Below are positions 24,701 to 36,800 of a DNA stretch of 64,000 nt, piece after piece. This DNA is from Candidula unifasciata (lineage: Eukaryota > Mollusca > Gastropoda > Stylommatophora > Geomitridae): assembly GCA_905116865.2 (NCBI GenBank), contig CAJHNH020008550.1, positions 306,300 through 370,299 of the forward strand. The letters run 5' to 3'. The notes under the pieces are model-generated. The model was not told where the DNA came from. It saw only the letters and a list, made by a program, of their open reading frames with translations, and ran no database searches. Position 1 is the first letter of the stretch. Each line of letters starts with the position of its first letter. A program made the position numbers and the translations under genes.

Positions 24701-24718
24701 TTCTTTTGTTTCATCGCT

Positions 24719-24775
24719 AGAAAGGAGGAGGTGGGTGCGGGGGGGGGGGGGAGGGGGGAGGGAAGGGGGGAGACT
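24719..24775. repeat. G-run cluster
   Basis: Several consecutive runs of 4-13 G on the + strand. Potential G-quadruplex; similar runs are at 6119-6175, 21741-21770, 25257-25297, 35840-35880 and 60143-60165. Confidence 0.8.
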
Positions 24776-25109
24776 AGAACTCCTCATGACAATGGGAAGT
24801 GGGAAGGAAAGATGGACAAGGGGGAAATCAATGAAAAGATGTTGGATAGTTCGGAGTCATAAAAAGGTAGCAAATTTGTGTCGGATATGAATTAAAGTAC
24901 ACAAGAAAGAGGGGCTGTTGAATGACAATTCAGCGATTTAATGTGCAGCAAGTGACTTAGATATTAGTGAATGCATTATTACAGTTACATGATCCTGAAA
25001 CACTAAGGGTAGATTTATGCTACAGATAAATTATAAAACTAAAAGCGATTTTCGTTGTTTTTGGACGACAGTACGAGAACCGCAATGTATAGAAGATATT
25101 GGAACATCT

Positions 25110-25480
25110 TCTTTTTCTTCAAATAGAGCATTGGCCCTTAACCAACGCACGCCAAGTCATTCTTTCTTTCGCTATCCCATGCAGTTCTCTCGATGTCCTC
25201 CTCATCCTTTTAACTTCACTCTCTAGCTCTCTTCTCCAAGTTTGTGTGGTTTTTTTTTGGGGAGGAGGGGAAGAGGGGGGGGGGGGGGGGGGGGGGCTAT
25301 TCAGTTCTGGAGATTATCTTAGCTGACAGGAGGTCGACGATCTGGACTCCTTTCAGCTTTCTCCACATCGTGTCATACCTCTTCTTTTAGAAGAGCTTAG
25401 CCTCATCTTGGTTGCCAGTGTTTTTCTAGTTTCTCTTTTTGACTTTTCCATGGTTGGTTGGTTTTTATGGCTATTGTTTT
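25110..25480 (-). mobile_element. Non-autonomous element with RTE-type 3' end (copy 1)
   Basis: On the minus strand the 3' about 135 bp (ggagaagagagctagagagt ... gacttggcgtgcgttggtta) matches the RTE LINE end at 51311-51425 and finishes in a gaagaaaaag tail. Upstream, beyond a G-run at 25255-25297, the sequence (ggagtccagatcgtcgacc, gtggagaaagctgaaagga) matches 58390-58500 instead of LINE coding sequence. Confidence 0.65.
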
Positions 25481-25499
25481 TTACAGGATGAGGTAGCCA

Positions 25500-26060
25500 G
25501 CCTCAAACACACGGGCGAATTGGAACATCACCATGCAATATCTTCAGACAGCAGTGTAGCCACTATGCAGCCAATCTTTGTTCTGGAGTCGGCAGAAAAT
25601 ATTCCTCCTTCACTTTACTTTATCTTTTTTGTTGTTGCAAATAACGTCTCCTTTGCTTGTGATTAAACCCAGTTCCCCGACAATCAGTTATCTCTCTCTG
25701 TCATGTTATTTCCGGGCTGAAGAATAAAACAGCAGAAATTAATTAAGACAAATGAGGATGGACTTTGAGAAAAAGTACTTTTTGAAAGTATCTTATTTTC
25801 AAGTCACAAACAAGGTGTGAAGTGCATTCTTTCCTCACATTATACGTTGTCTTAACATTACGTTTGGCTGGAGCAAATAAGGGAAATCTGGTTTCTTCCG
25901 GAGCTACAGCTCAGTACGTTTGAATCCAGTATATTTATTGTTCGCTTCTGTGAATGAGAAGTACTCATGATTTATGATGTTGGTTGTCCCCGTGTGTATT
26001 TGTTCAGAAAAATCCTGGGATCTTTTCTTTTTCGATACTGTAGCATAGGCCCCTAACTTA
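25500..26060. other. Stretch without recognised gene
   Basis: Nothing recognisable. It contains a 75-codon open frame at 25439-25666 (+) with no motif. Confidence 0.35.
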
Positions 26061-26064
26061 CTCA

Positions 26065-26215
26065 CTCAGGCTGCCCTCTCAACTCAATGGCAACCTGGTC
26101 GTCCTTTGGCTATAGACGACTTCGTCACCGGTCAGGACAGTATTTGGGTCTGTCTCCTTTCATCGCATCGACACGACAGGAGTGCTTTTTATTCAGGGCT
26201 CTTGGTAGCTTGCAA
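26065..26215 (-). mobile_element. SINE family D copy, minus strand
   Basis: The reverse complement contains agagccctgaa, gtcgatgcgatgaaaggaga, cagacccaaatactgtcctg and tgacgaagtcgtcta, matching 11990-12110. Confidence 0.65.
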
Positions 26216-26495
26216 TGGTAATCCATTATAGTTCCAGAACAAAGAAAAGCATTTCAGTTAGTGGTAATGAGAAGGATTACCCTGAATGGCTATTAAAAAA
26301 AAATCTCTGTTTAGTTTAAATAATTGACAGTCGCTAAATATTTCAACTTGTTTCGCAACACTGAAACAAGTGGGTATGGTTTTTCAACCCCCACTACCCC
26401 AAGGTGAATAAAAGAGTCAAACATAAGACGGGCCTGCGGGATCAATTTGTGAACCTCTGAAAATAAAGTTCGTTCTTTCGTTCATTCTCTCTCTC

Positions 26496-26496
<1 letters not shown>

Positions 26497-26551
<55 letters not shown>

Positions 26552-26552
26552 A
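26497..26552. repeat. (TC)n microsatellite
   Basis: About 56 bp of CT with single T insertions. Confidence 0.93.
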
Positions 26553-26559
26553 CCAAATG

Positions 26560-27360
26560 CCCTAGTTTTATTCAATACCCAGTCAACAGCACCTGAGACA
26601 ACTATCGCACCTAGACTGTCCCAGAGGCCACCAAATTTGATCGACGCAACAACCCACCCCCTCCCTTCCTAGTGTTAGTAGCGACCATTTTGGTAAACAA
26701 TGGTCGAACCAAATCGGCTTTGCACTGCTACACCACCCTTCCTAAATGTCAAGTTATAATTGCTGCTGTTCCGACCTTTACGCTTTTATCTCGCATGATC
26801 ATCTCCTAAAGACCTGCTCTTAGTATGTTTTTACTAGCTCTCTTGAGCGCCCCCATTATGTTAGCCCAACATCATTATCTCGTGCAACGCTATAGTCAGT
26901 AATGGAGATGTCTGTATGCGTCAAGAAATTAGTGTTAGGGAACATTTCATCAAAATGTTTTAGCTGTGTTGTCAGATCAGTACCGCTGTAGGGAGCTGAA
27001 ATATAGGGAGCGACCAACACAATTACTTCTTTCTTTTGTCAATATTTGCTTATGGCGCTAGGCATCGCAGTTCATCAGGCGATCGGCTGCAGAGCCAGGG
27101 CGCGCTCAGTCGCTTGATCTGCTTTGATTTTTTTGCGGTCACAAGGTGTCATTGACTCCTTCAGTCCATCTTCTTCTCAATTTTCCCGTGCCTCTTGGTG
27201 TTTCGATTTTCACGTTGTACTCTCTTGCTGCTGGCATTCTGGTTTCATTCTCACTAGATGACCAATCCATTTCATTTTGTGTTTTCAATAAATTTGACAA
27301 TGGGTGTCCTTGTGATCATTTCGTTTCTCACTCGACCTCTTCCGGCTTTATTTACAGTTT
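26560..27360. other. Stretch without recognised gene
   Basis: Unique-looking sequence. The part from 27060 has a Ser/Phe-rich open frame (27146-27379, +) and may be the reverse strand of a decayed LINE, but no motif is firm. Confidence 0.35.
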
Positions 27361-27364
27361 TTCT

Positions 27365-28210
27365 CAGAATTACCAGTAAACTATAAACACTTATTAACTA
27401 ACCGGTGCCTATGCGGAAAAGATGGAATTAAATTATGGTAAAATAAATTGTAATGGGGGATATTTTCACCATGAATAGGAAGGTTGGGGAGAAAGCCCAG
27501 GGTTAACAAGAATACCGAGAGAAGCCAGATACTCGGATTAATCGAGGTGTTCAAGATAAGTGATGACCACGAGTTATCACGTGGAACCCGATGATAGCGA
27601 CCACAGGTCGCCTCGTAGAAGTAAATGACAACCACGTGTTGCCACGTGAAACTAACACGGGGTATAGACTCAGACCCTAGTCTGATCAAGTTAGTATGCG
27701 TTGAACTGTCGGAGTGAAAGGGCGTTAGAGTGATCGAGAGAATGACAACGTGAGACTGATTGCTGTGAGAGGAAAAACAGACGACGACATCCATTTGAAG
27801 CCAAGACCAGCCAGGCAGTTCTGAATGAAGTCGATGAGAACCCCCAGATTTATCTGTGCGAACTCTGGTCAGTGACTGTGTGAGAAACCCGCATGTTGGA
27901 GTCTGAGTAATGTGACGTGTGAAAGCTGTTTCTTAGGACAAGGACCGGACATTGATGTGAGTGTTAAGATGTCAATAAACTGATGTATCGTACTGCTCAG
28001 TCGGTGTCGGCTTGTCCCAGTTGTGTAATCGTAGAATGTGTGCTAAGAGCATTCACTACACGTATCATCTCCTAGACAACGATTCAATGCAACACAGTTT
28101 ATTGCATAAATAATGAGGAAATTTGGGAAAGAACTAAACAAATCCAAATGAATAGAGAGGTGGGGAAAAGACGCTGGCTTTGAAGAAGACACGTGTTGAG
28201 AAAACCCGTA
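27365..28210 (+). pseudogene. RTE-like LINE fragment split by the solo LTR
   Basis: 27365-27448 (cttattaactaaccggtgcc ... aattatggta) and 28112-28210 (gaggaaatttgggaaagaac, ggggaaaagacgctggcttt, agaaaacccgtagaac) align in order with 51080-51245 of the RTE copy in LicD intron 1. The intervening LTR accounts for the gap. It is badly decayed. Confidence 0.75.
27449..28106. mobile_element. Solo LTR with 5-bp TSD
   Basis: 658 bp starting TGTAATGGGG and ending ATTGCA (imperfect TG...CA inverted ends), flanked by TAAAT at 27444-27448 and 28107-28111. The flanks are two halves of one RTE-like fragment. Inside, on the + strand, is a TATA-like ggggtatagac (about 27660) and AATAAA at 27974-27979, as expected of an LTR transcribed on the + strand. 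No gag or pol is adjacent. The 5-bp duplication suits Gypsy- or BEL-type elements. Confidence 0.82.
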
Positions 28211-28329
28211 GAACAATACAACTAAAATGTCTTCACACTGCAACCAGCATGGTTAACGTGCTTGGTGAGAGCTGGTGGTTGGAAAGAGAGACAGATACCG
28301 ACCATCACGATGATGATCACAGGTCAGTG

Positions 28330-28450
28330 ACGCCTTGGATAGGAGGGTTCACAAGGCTGGAGATCTGGCGAGAGACTGTGTTTCTTCCAACGTTCAGAAA
28401 ACAGCCTGCTACATGATGATAGTGAAGATGATTTGATGATGATAAATAAC
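28330..28450 (+). pseudogene. RTE-like LINE 3' end with GAT-rich tail
   Basis: Contains gagatctggcgagagactg, gtttcttccaacgttcagaa and cctgctacatgatgatag, the same order as 52595-52675 (+) and 55535-55620 (-), followed by a tgatgatga tail. Confidence 0.6.
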
Positions 28451-28977
28451 GTTATTTGTGAGAACAACAAATTTACGACTTATTGGAGGCTATGTATATG
28501 CGGTTTTCATTTGTTCCTTCACTCATAAATTATATATCAAATTATCACTTTCGTTCACAAGAAACATTCAAAGAGAAATGACGAAGATAATAAACACAAT
28601 AATTGATAACCATACTCTTGTTGTCCAACCGCGTTTTAATATTCTATATATATATAAATCAATGTTTGTGTGTTTGTTTATAACCTATAGATTCGGAAAC
28701 TACTGAACCGATTTAGCTGAAATTTTCAGGATATGTTTGTTTTGATACCGGATGTTCACCCATCATGGTTTGAAATTCAACCTGTCATTGTTAAAGATAG
28801 TTTAAGACAATTTAAGCAAAAATATTCGAAACTAATATTTATATTTTTAGTGAAATCTAATTATAGCCACGTTACGTGCGATCGATTTACCGTGCATGCG
28901 CAGTAGTGACGCTCTATCGTCAACATCCGCCCGCAGAATTACAAGGAAAACGGCCATCGGTTTTTAATTCTGTTATC

Positions 28978-29930
28978 TAGAAATATCTAAAAAGGTAAGA
29001 GCATTTATTTCAGTAACATTAGTCAGTATGTACATGTTTTTTGTTTACTTCAAACAAGTGTGGACCACTTCTTAAATCCCGCAATGATAAATGTATACAC
29101 ATTATCATTAACCATTATCGTCTTTCTTATACCCATGAGTACAATTAGTACAACATTTTTGGTTGGCTTTCTTCTGTTATTCAAAAGAATTATATAAATT
29201 TACACGACATTCCGTCTCAGGTCAGTGTTAGAATCTAAAAATATCTAAACAGGTGACCGCATTTATTTACGTAACATTAGTCAGTATGTACATGTTTTTT
29301 GTTTACTTCAAACAGGTGTGGAGCATTTCTTAAATCCCTCAATGATAAAATGTGTATACACATTATCATTAACCATTAGCATTAACATCTTTCTCATACT
29401 CATGAGTACAAGTAGTACAACATGATTTGTTGGCTTTCTTCTGTTATTTAAAAGATTTAAATAAATTTACACGACATTCCGTCTCAGGTCAGTGTTAGAA
29501 TCTAAAAATATGACATCAGTCATTTTGCATTATACACATGTTTTTGTTAACTTCAAACAAGTGAGGACCACTGGCACTTCATAAATCCAGCAATGATAAA
29601 TGTATACACATTATCATTATCATCTTTCTCATACTCATGAGTACAAGTAGTACAACATTTTTGGTTGGCTTTCTTCTGTCATTGAAAAGAATTATATAAA
29701 TTTACACGACATTCCGTCTCAGGTCAGTGTTAGAATCTAAAAATATGACATCAGTCATTATGCATTATACACATGTTTTTGTTAACTTCAAACAAGTGAG
29801 AACCACTTCTTAAATCCAGCAATGATAAATGTATACACATTGGTCCATCAGTCATATGTACATTTTTTAAACTTCAAATACATATTTTGACCACTCCTTA
29901 AATCTCACAATGATAAATGTGTGCACATTA
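28978..29930 (+). repeat. Four-copy ~240-bp tandem repeat in Helitron 5' region
   Basis: Units begin near 28978, 29232, 29502 and 29736 with (a/c)taaaaatat. They repeat tagtcagtatgtacatgttt, acttcaaacaagtg, aatgataaatgtatacacat and acgacattccgtctcaggtc. Copies 3 and 4 are more alike. Non-coding. Confidence 0.82.
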
Positions 29931-30165
29931 TCTGTTGGCTTTTTCATATTGTCTTATATACCGTCTTTTCTTACTATTCGCTGCCCAGTTTCTATGCATT
30001 TCCTCTTGAGTCAAAATAGATTTTTATCTCATGCTCATATTTTCATTTATTTCAGCGATACTTCAAGTCACATTTCATTCAGTGCGTGAGGACGAACAAG
30101 CTATTGATGATCAGCGCTCACAAATTTGTAGTTATTCCTCCTAAACGACAAGCCCATCTACACCT

Positions 30166-30735
30166 TAAACACGCAAGAGAAGGGCCTTAATTGCTTCAGA
30201 AACAGACGAGCAATGTGAGGTAAGACTGGAGACCATTCGAGTGCGCACTGCTGAAGCCCGTTCATCTCAATCAGACCAGCAACGGAAAGCAAGACTAGAA
30301 AACGTTCGAGTGAGCACTGCTGAAGCCAGATCGTCTCAGTCAGACGAGCAACGAGAAGCAAGATTGGAAACCAATAGAGTACGCACTGCTCAGGTCCGTT
30401 TATCAGACACAGTCGAGCAACGGAATGCAAGACTGGACACCGTTCGAATGCGCACTACTTTATCCAGGCGAACACTGAGTGTTAATTTGAATCTTGGTGC
30501 ATTCCATTACAACAGCAATTATGATTACAGTCTTCATCTACAGGTGCTTATTGGCAAAATTTATAAATTGTGCGTACATTGCAGTACCTTTAAAATTTAA
30601 GAATGACATGTGGGGTATGTGCTGCGCTGGTGGAAAAGATAAATTGCCAGTATTACATTCACCAACCGAACCATTATCATCATTGGTAGCAGGTGACACA
30701 GGCCAGTCGACACATTTCTTGGCAAACATAAGTAC
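30166..30735 (+). pseudogene. Helitron N-terminal region
   Basis: Three tandem 22-residue-type repeats of the form RTAEARSSQSDQQRKARLE, then LNLGAFHYNSNYDYSLH. After a frame change near 30585 comes FKNDMWGMCCAGGK and LPVLHSPTEPLSSL. This succession is characteristic of the Helitron Rep-helicase N-terminus and its Cys-containing segment. The sequence leaves this region at about 30735, well before the HUH motif expected in intact proteins. Confidence 0.82.
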
Positions 30736-30737
30736 AT

Positions 30738-31501
30738 TTGCAAATATGTCAAAATATGGCAGTCTTTGGAGTGGGACATGCAGCTGCATCTATCGATGAA
30801 ATCAAGCAATATCAGCTGGGGCGCTACATTAGTAGCAATGAAGCGGTATGTCGCATTTTGTCATTTCCAATTCATGAACGACATCCAGCAGTTGTTCATT
30901 TGGCAGTGCACCATGACAATGGACAGCGCGTGTACTTCACTATAGAAAATGCACATGCACGAGCATTGTTACCACCGCCAACCACGTTAACTGATTTTTG
31001 TCATTGTGTAGAGATGATATGTTTGCAAAGACACTAATTTATTCTGAAAATTGGATCAGCTAATAAGTTTCAACGTTGCAAGCAAGGTCAAGCGGTTAGC
31101 TCCTACTTTATATTCTACTGATGTTTTAGGCCGTTCATCCCAAAAATGCCGATTGCTTTTAATTGCGATTACTTTTAATCAACAAACGGGGACCGACATC
31201 CTTTCAGGACTTGAGAACAGTTTATGGTAAAGTGTGTGCTACTTACTGTGAAGCTTGCCAAGAATTAAATCTTCTTGAAAATGATGCACATTGGAACACT
31301 TCACTCGCTGATGCTTCGAATACTGCTCGACCACAGCAAATACGCACATTATTTGCAATAATATTAACACCTTTCTTCCCATCCAAACCACAAGAGCTTT
31401 GGGAAAAATACAAAGATTACATTAGTGAAGACATCCTACATCGCTGGGGTGAAATGGAGCAAGATCAGGACCTTCAATTCACACCAAATGTATATAATTA
31501 G
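30738..31501 (+). pseudogene. Helitron region between Rep and helicase
   Basis: 30738-31037 codes for DEIKQYQLGRYISSNEAVC, FPIHERHPAVVHLAVH and NGQRVYFTIENA, the stretch that normally follows the Rep domain. After a frame break, 31163-31501 codes for RGPTSFQDLRTV, CEACQELNLLENDAHW and ASNTARPQQIRTLFAIIL. Two frame breaks and a stop at 31501 interrupt it. Confidence 0.82.
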
Positions 31502-31504
31502 ACA

Positions 31505-32150
31505 TTGGTTTGCATTGAAGACATATGTTTGGCAATAACTAATAAAGCAGTGGTTCAGCTGGGACTGGCTCCACCAGAACGATCTGCAAACAACCTTTTC
31601 GATCATGAGTTGCAACGAGAGACACATTTTGATGTCACCGAATTAGGTACATTTTTTACAAACAAATCTGCAAAAATTGGTTCCAGAACAACGTATAGCA
31701 TATGACACAATTATGCATGCCGTTACAAGACAACACGGAGGATTGTATTTCATAGATGCACCCGGAGGCACAGGCAAGACCTTTCTCATTTCGCTTATTT
31801 TGGCATCCATACGGTCACAAAATAATATTGCACTGGCAATTGCATCTTCTGGATTTACCGCAACTCTTTTGGATGGTGACCGAACAGCGCATTCAGCACT
31901 GAAGTTGCCTTTCCAAATGCATATCACTGAGACACCAACATGCAATATCAACAATGATTCTGCAATTGGTAAAGTACTCAAAGTATGTCAACTCATTATA
32001 TGGGACGAAGTTCTCCCTAATATCACACAGAATTACATAAATCATCAGTGGCTCAGTAAACGTGCGATCTTAGCAGCTAAAAACAAGGATGTGTATGCCA
32101 TGACTCTGAACATCCAAGACAAATTACCTTTCGGAGTGACAACGTATTAG
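31505..32150 (+). pseudogene. Helitron Pif1-type helicase, N-terminal part
   Basis: 31505-31705 gives ICLAITNKAVVQLGLAPPER. 31677-32150 gives VPEQRIAYDTIMHAV, DAPGGTGKTFLISLI (Walker A at 31764-31781) and LIIWDE (Walker B, WDE at 32001-32009). Right after WDE the protein jumps to VLPNITQNYINHQWLS, which belongs well downstream in intact helicases, so roughly 100 residues with motif III are deleted. A TAG at 32148-32150 ends the piece. Confidence 0.85.
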
Positions 32151-32165
32151 TCTATCGATACTGTA

Positions 32166-32672
32166 ATGAATAAGGATGAGGTTGTCAATTATCCAACTGA
32201 GTTCTTGAATTCACTTGATTTGCCAGGCATGCCACCCCACGTTTTAACCTTGAAAATTGGCGTGCCTATCATTCTTCTCAGAAACATCAATCCGCCACGA
32301 CTTTGCGATGGTACCAGGCTTTCAGTGAAAAAGCTGATGCCCAATATAATCGAAGGTACACTTTTAAATGGGAGAGAATATACTATTGCCACGCATCCTA
32401 ATGATGCCATTTGAATTCAGACGCTTGCAGTTTCCGGTGTGACTCGCCTTTGCAATGACCATAAACAAATCACAGGGACAATCGCTACAACTGTGTGGAC
32501 TACATTTGGAACATCCATGCTTTTCACATGGACAGCTATATGTGGCCAGTTCTCACGTCGGAAAACCTTTTGATTTATTTGTGTACGCGCCAGACGGAAG
32601 AACAAACAACGTTGTTTACCTGAAAGCACTTCAGTTAACACATTTTCTTTGTAATTTGCCTGTTTTTTCCTA
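32166..32672 (+). pseudogene. Helitron helicase, C-terminal part
   Basis: Codes for [18 protein letters not shown] and [18 protein letters not shown]. After a frame break near 32400 come MTINKSQGQSLQ and FSHGQLYVASSHVGKP. The last is helicase motif VI, where the usual Arg (SRVG) reads His, so the arginine finger is lost. Ends FLCNLPVFS-stop at 32672. Confidence 0.83.
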
Positions 32673-33086
32673 AAGAAATGAAATCGGCAAAATGATCCAA
32701 TATAATTACATTTTGTTAAAGCGATTTTCCTTTCAATTTCTACTGTAGCAACGTGTGCAGGGTAGTTTACAGCAATTAGCAAATGTGTTCATTTCGTAAT
32801 TATGGTGTATTTTTCCTGTTTTCATTGCTTTTCACTAGGGTAATTTTTCCAACTACTTCAATGAGGGAGAAAGTAGTAGGTGAACTGAGGGATGGATGGT
32901 TAAAATAAACTGTTTACTGAGATAGATTTAAGTTACAGTAACTGCCTTACCCACTCAAAGTTTTATTAGCTGTTGTTTAGCTGTTGCACTGTACATCGCT
33001 AGCGTGAAGCGACGACAGATTTCTATGTTCTCTATTTTCCATTTAGCCAAATTATGCCACAGCGACGCGTGGCCGGGTACAGCTAG

Positions 33087-33130
33087 TTCATATATATATT
33101 TGTGTGTGTGTGTATATATATATATATAAA
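33087..33130. repeat. (TA)/(TG) microsatellite at Helitron 3' flank
   Basis: A TA-TG-TA run of about 40 bp beginning a few bases after the Helitron terminus. Confidence 0.85.
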
Positions 33131-33236
33131 TTACTCAATAATATAGAAAGCAAGATCGAGTAACAGAGATCTTTAGAGATAAGAATACAAAAAATAAAAA
33201 ATAAAAATAAAAGAGGTAGTGGTGGTTGTGTTTGTT

Positions 33237-33465
33237 AAAAAAATCGTCACATTTAACCAGCTTTTCTGAAAGGGGAGATTTAGGTTATATTCCTGGCTAG
33301 GTTATGTGTTCCATATAAAATGGTTTAACGTTGAACTCCACAGTGAGACCTGAAAATGACTCTTAAAATGTAAATGTGGTCAAAGGAAACAGACCTCCAT
33401 ACTGTCCCGACCGACGACGAAGTCGTTTTCCGCCGAGCCAATGGGCGACAGGGTCGCCTATAAAT
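33237..33465 (+). mobile_element. SINE family D copy
   Basis: Shares with 11915-12135 and 61181-61390 the blocks atcgtc..., ttaggttata, ctaggttatg, tataaaatgg, atactgtcccgac, gacgaagtcg and gccaatgg. No coding capacity; its class is inferred from size and dispersion. Confidence 0.6.
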
Positions 33466-33529
33466 AAACGAGAGGAGATGTTTTAATTTCACTAAGAAAT
33501 CTGAGGAAGTAAAAATTAAACAGTATAAA

Positions 33530-33830
33530 ATTAGGATTGTAATTTCGTTCGCTTGAAATAGATATCTATATATGCAATGTCGTCTCTAGTATAAACTTTA
33601 CTCAATTCATTCAGCGACCAGTAGAGTTTGGCTTTCACCGGTATTTTTCTTGGCTGAAAGTTTTGCCATGATATGTGGTTTGTGGGACAGAGAACGTAAT
33701 CTGTTGTCTCAGGGGCTAATTCACAGGTAGACATGGCTTATTCGCCAGTCTTACATTTTGTTTGGTACATGTGGCTGCGAACTCGATTGCGTCCTGTTTT
33801 AAGACGTAGAATAATGACTTGCTCTGGTCA
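33530..33830 (-). pseudogene. LINE C-terminal fragment, minus strand
   Basis: The minus-strand translation gives GRNRVRSHMYQ ... CELAPETTDYVLCPTNHISWQNF ... PVKAKLYWSLNEL, the Cys-containing C-terminus after RNase H in jockey/I-type LINEs. It shares its 3' end (ttcgcttgaaata) with the fragment at 16219-16440. Confidence 0.65.
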
Positions 33831-36800
33831 TTAAATTATTTAGGCTGTGTACATCAGTTATACCGTGGACGACAAAAACAATTATTAACTAGAAAAGGGA
33901 ACCTATTCACGCCAGTGGCCTATCGAATATGAAGTGTTGGACAGATTTTATAGGACAAATACTCTATGGATAATATGGACAACATCACAACGGCCGTCTT
34001 TAGTTCCTTTCCTATGACATTTTCTTAAGACTATTTACGGCCAGTATTATTTTGTTTTTAAAAATCACTTCAAACCCTCCGGGGCTTCAAACACAAGAAG
34101 TTCGTGCCGACAGGGAAGCGTTTAGTCATGCAATACTGTGATCACCATGCAGAACATACGTACACAAATTAATAAATCCCAATGAATCAAGAATGTTCTT
34201 AGAATGTTCTTTTGGGGCCAAAAGAGATTTGACAAAAAAAAAAAAATAAAAAAAAAATACAAATTAGAGAATTAGAGACTATATAAATTAATTAGGGATG
34301 CACAGAAGACACTGCAGCAGATGGTAGTGGAGTGAGCAGCCTGAGTGAGTTAGGTAAGGGTCTATGCTAGAGTAGGGGAAAGGTAGGTAGGTTCAACCAG
34401 CATCCCTGAAGGGCCTTAGGTTATAGTTGTTGGGTCCCGTGCTCTTGAAACAGAATGGAAGGAAGGCTTGCGCTGAAATTTCTACAAGCAACAGTTAATC
34501 ACAACATGCATTTGTGAATAAGCGACTTTCAGTAGCAACCATTCTAAAGAATTAAAACAGACAGCTTCTTCAGCGTGTCACAAAAACTGAGACAGTTTAT
34601 TGTACAAGAGCTATATTTAAATAATTAACGTCGAAGACTTTGTGTGTGTGTGTTTGTGTGTGTGTATGTGTGTGTGTGTGAATTAGACGGCCATTTAGAA
34701 TACCGCAGCATCCCTCTATCCGCTTCAGAAATCAGAGCAGAAAGTAGAGAACTAGACAAAGAATTGGGGTCTAAGACTATTTACACATTTAGTCACTCCA
34801 GACAGTAGTCGTATAATATATTGTTGAATGCCTAGCAATATTGGCCAATCAAGGCACAACATAAACTTCCTCCTCTCCATAGGACAAACCCTGGTTAGCC
34901 AACTCTCTCAGTCTGCCCTCACTCAAAAGAAAAGATAGCACCATTTGTATGGAGCGAAGAACGCTGCAGAAGCTGTTGGGTCAGAAGCGGTTATCTCCAG
35001 TCTGCCCGTCACAGCTTTCTTCCTAGACCAGATGTCAACCAAGACTATGGACCTTGTTTGCACTCCCATAACACTGTTTTCTTAGGTCGTATTTCCTCGT
35101 CACAGTATAATTGAGGCTAATCTCTTCCCCAGTGCGCTCCTCCAGCCGGAGTCGATGGCACTGTATGGGATGTCTGGCCTCGTATACGCCGCCTAATATT
35201 CAGCGTCAACAAAGGACAGGCATTGTCTACTACAGTTGTACAGTAGTAGCTCAATCAAATCTGACCAAAAGGACTACAAGTTAAACAAGCAAACCTCACA
35301 AGAGAGCATATTTGATCTCCTCGGCAGAAAAAAAAAATATTCAAAATATAAGGAAAAGAGCGTTTACCCTAGATACTTTCAAAATGTTGGAGTCATACTA
35401 TACACCAAACTCACACGTAAGCAAAAATCAAAAGGAAAAAAAAAAATCGGTACAAGCCGTACAAAGACTCATTGTAATGAAAAAATAAATCCCAGTGGAA
35501 GCAATGGTCACAAACACGATAGCATGTCTATAATGGAGTAGGTAGACACGTTATGGAATACGTCCTTAATTTCAATATCTAAATGAGCACAAACACACTT
35601 GGGAAAACTGTACTAGGTTCAAAATATAGGCTTACGAATAACACACGGAGCAGTGAGAAACACACCAATAACATAAAGAAAGAGAAGTATAGTTTTGGAA
35701 CCATTTGGATTTCGTTAACAGCATAAAATAGTTAAGCATTTTTCTATTGACATATATTTTCAAATGCATTTAACTTTTCATGAATGTCAACAAACGAACA
35801 AGAAGTGAACGAAAATAATTTTTAAAAAATGAGGGGGATTGGCGGGGGAGGGACGGGGGGGGGGGGGGGGAGCAGGGGTGAAACAGGCAAAAATATATAT
35901 TGCAAAAGAACTAGAAAAAAGGGTGGGAGGGAATTATTGGGGGGGGGGGATGGAGGGTTCAGTGGGAAAATGTAACAAACACAATTAATTAGATACAGGT
36001 TGCAGAATAGTGATCCCCGCAGTGGCTAGCAGCAATCAAATTGATACATACTGTTGGAAATCGCATGTTGTGGAGAAGTACGATAGTCTACTACAGTCGA
36101 AAAGGCAACAAATACGATAATACTGACCTGAGTCTGCTGCCTGGTCTAGTACAGACAGCGATTTTGACATGCTCTTTACCACATTGTTTATCTGCATTGT
36201 CATATTATTTACCACAATGTTTTCTAAGAAAAAAAAAAAAAGCAACAAATATTATAATAAAGACAACCAGAAAAGACTGCAATTAAAATGCTAACCGATA
36301 CGACCATACTACATTGACCGCACTGCCCGATAACATTCCGTGCTAGGAATGACCTTACTAATCCCTTAGTACAAATGCCAGTCCACTTAGAGGATGAAAG
36401 GACTTGTTCTAAACATTCACTGACTGTAATCTAGAACATATATTTCTGGTGGTTCGGCCGCCTCTAAATTGAAAATACAAGTTCTGTACAAGTGACAGTC
36501 AATCTTCAGTTACAAATGTGAAGACTCTGAACGGGTAATTCTTGCTTCACAGAATTAAATTGAACTTCAGGAAAAACACTGTCCTTCTCGTAGCAGTGCA
36601 GTAATCCAGTCCTGATAACAGAGCTCTCCTTGTCTCAATTTCGTAGCCACGATTGCTTTCTCTGAATGATAATTACGAGAGGTTTGAAAAAAAATGTTTT
36701 GGCAGACTGAACGAGGAACTGTATTAATTTTGTATAGGCTAGAGTTCAATTCTCAGTTGAAAATGGTTCTTCTTCAAACTGTAGCTCTGTATGAGCTCAC

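Larger units (their letters stand above)
28643..33086 (+). mobile_element. Helitron, internally deleted
   Basis: The 5' end resembles the typical TCTATATATA start followed by caatgtttgtgtgtttgtt. The 3' end at 33086 is the animal Helitron terminus: GC-rich gcgtggccgggtac then agCTAG, followed by TT. Coding remnants in order are the Arg/Ser/Gln coiled N-terminal repeats, a short Helitron-like N domain, and a Pif1-type helicase. The Rep (HUH nuclease) core between them is missing, and the helicase has an internal deletion and frameshifts, so the copy is non-autonomous. Both flanks are TA-rich. Confidence 0.85.

Noticed and set aside
35236..35541. 101-codon Lys/Ser-rich open frame
   Set aside because: Low-complexity composition, no motif and no neighbouring exons.
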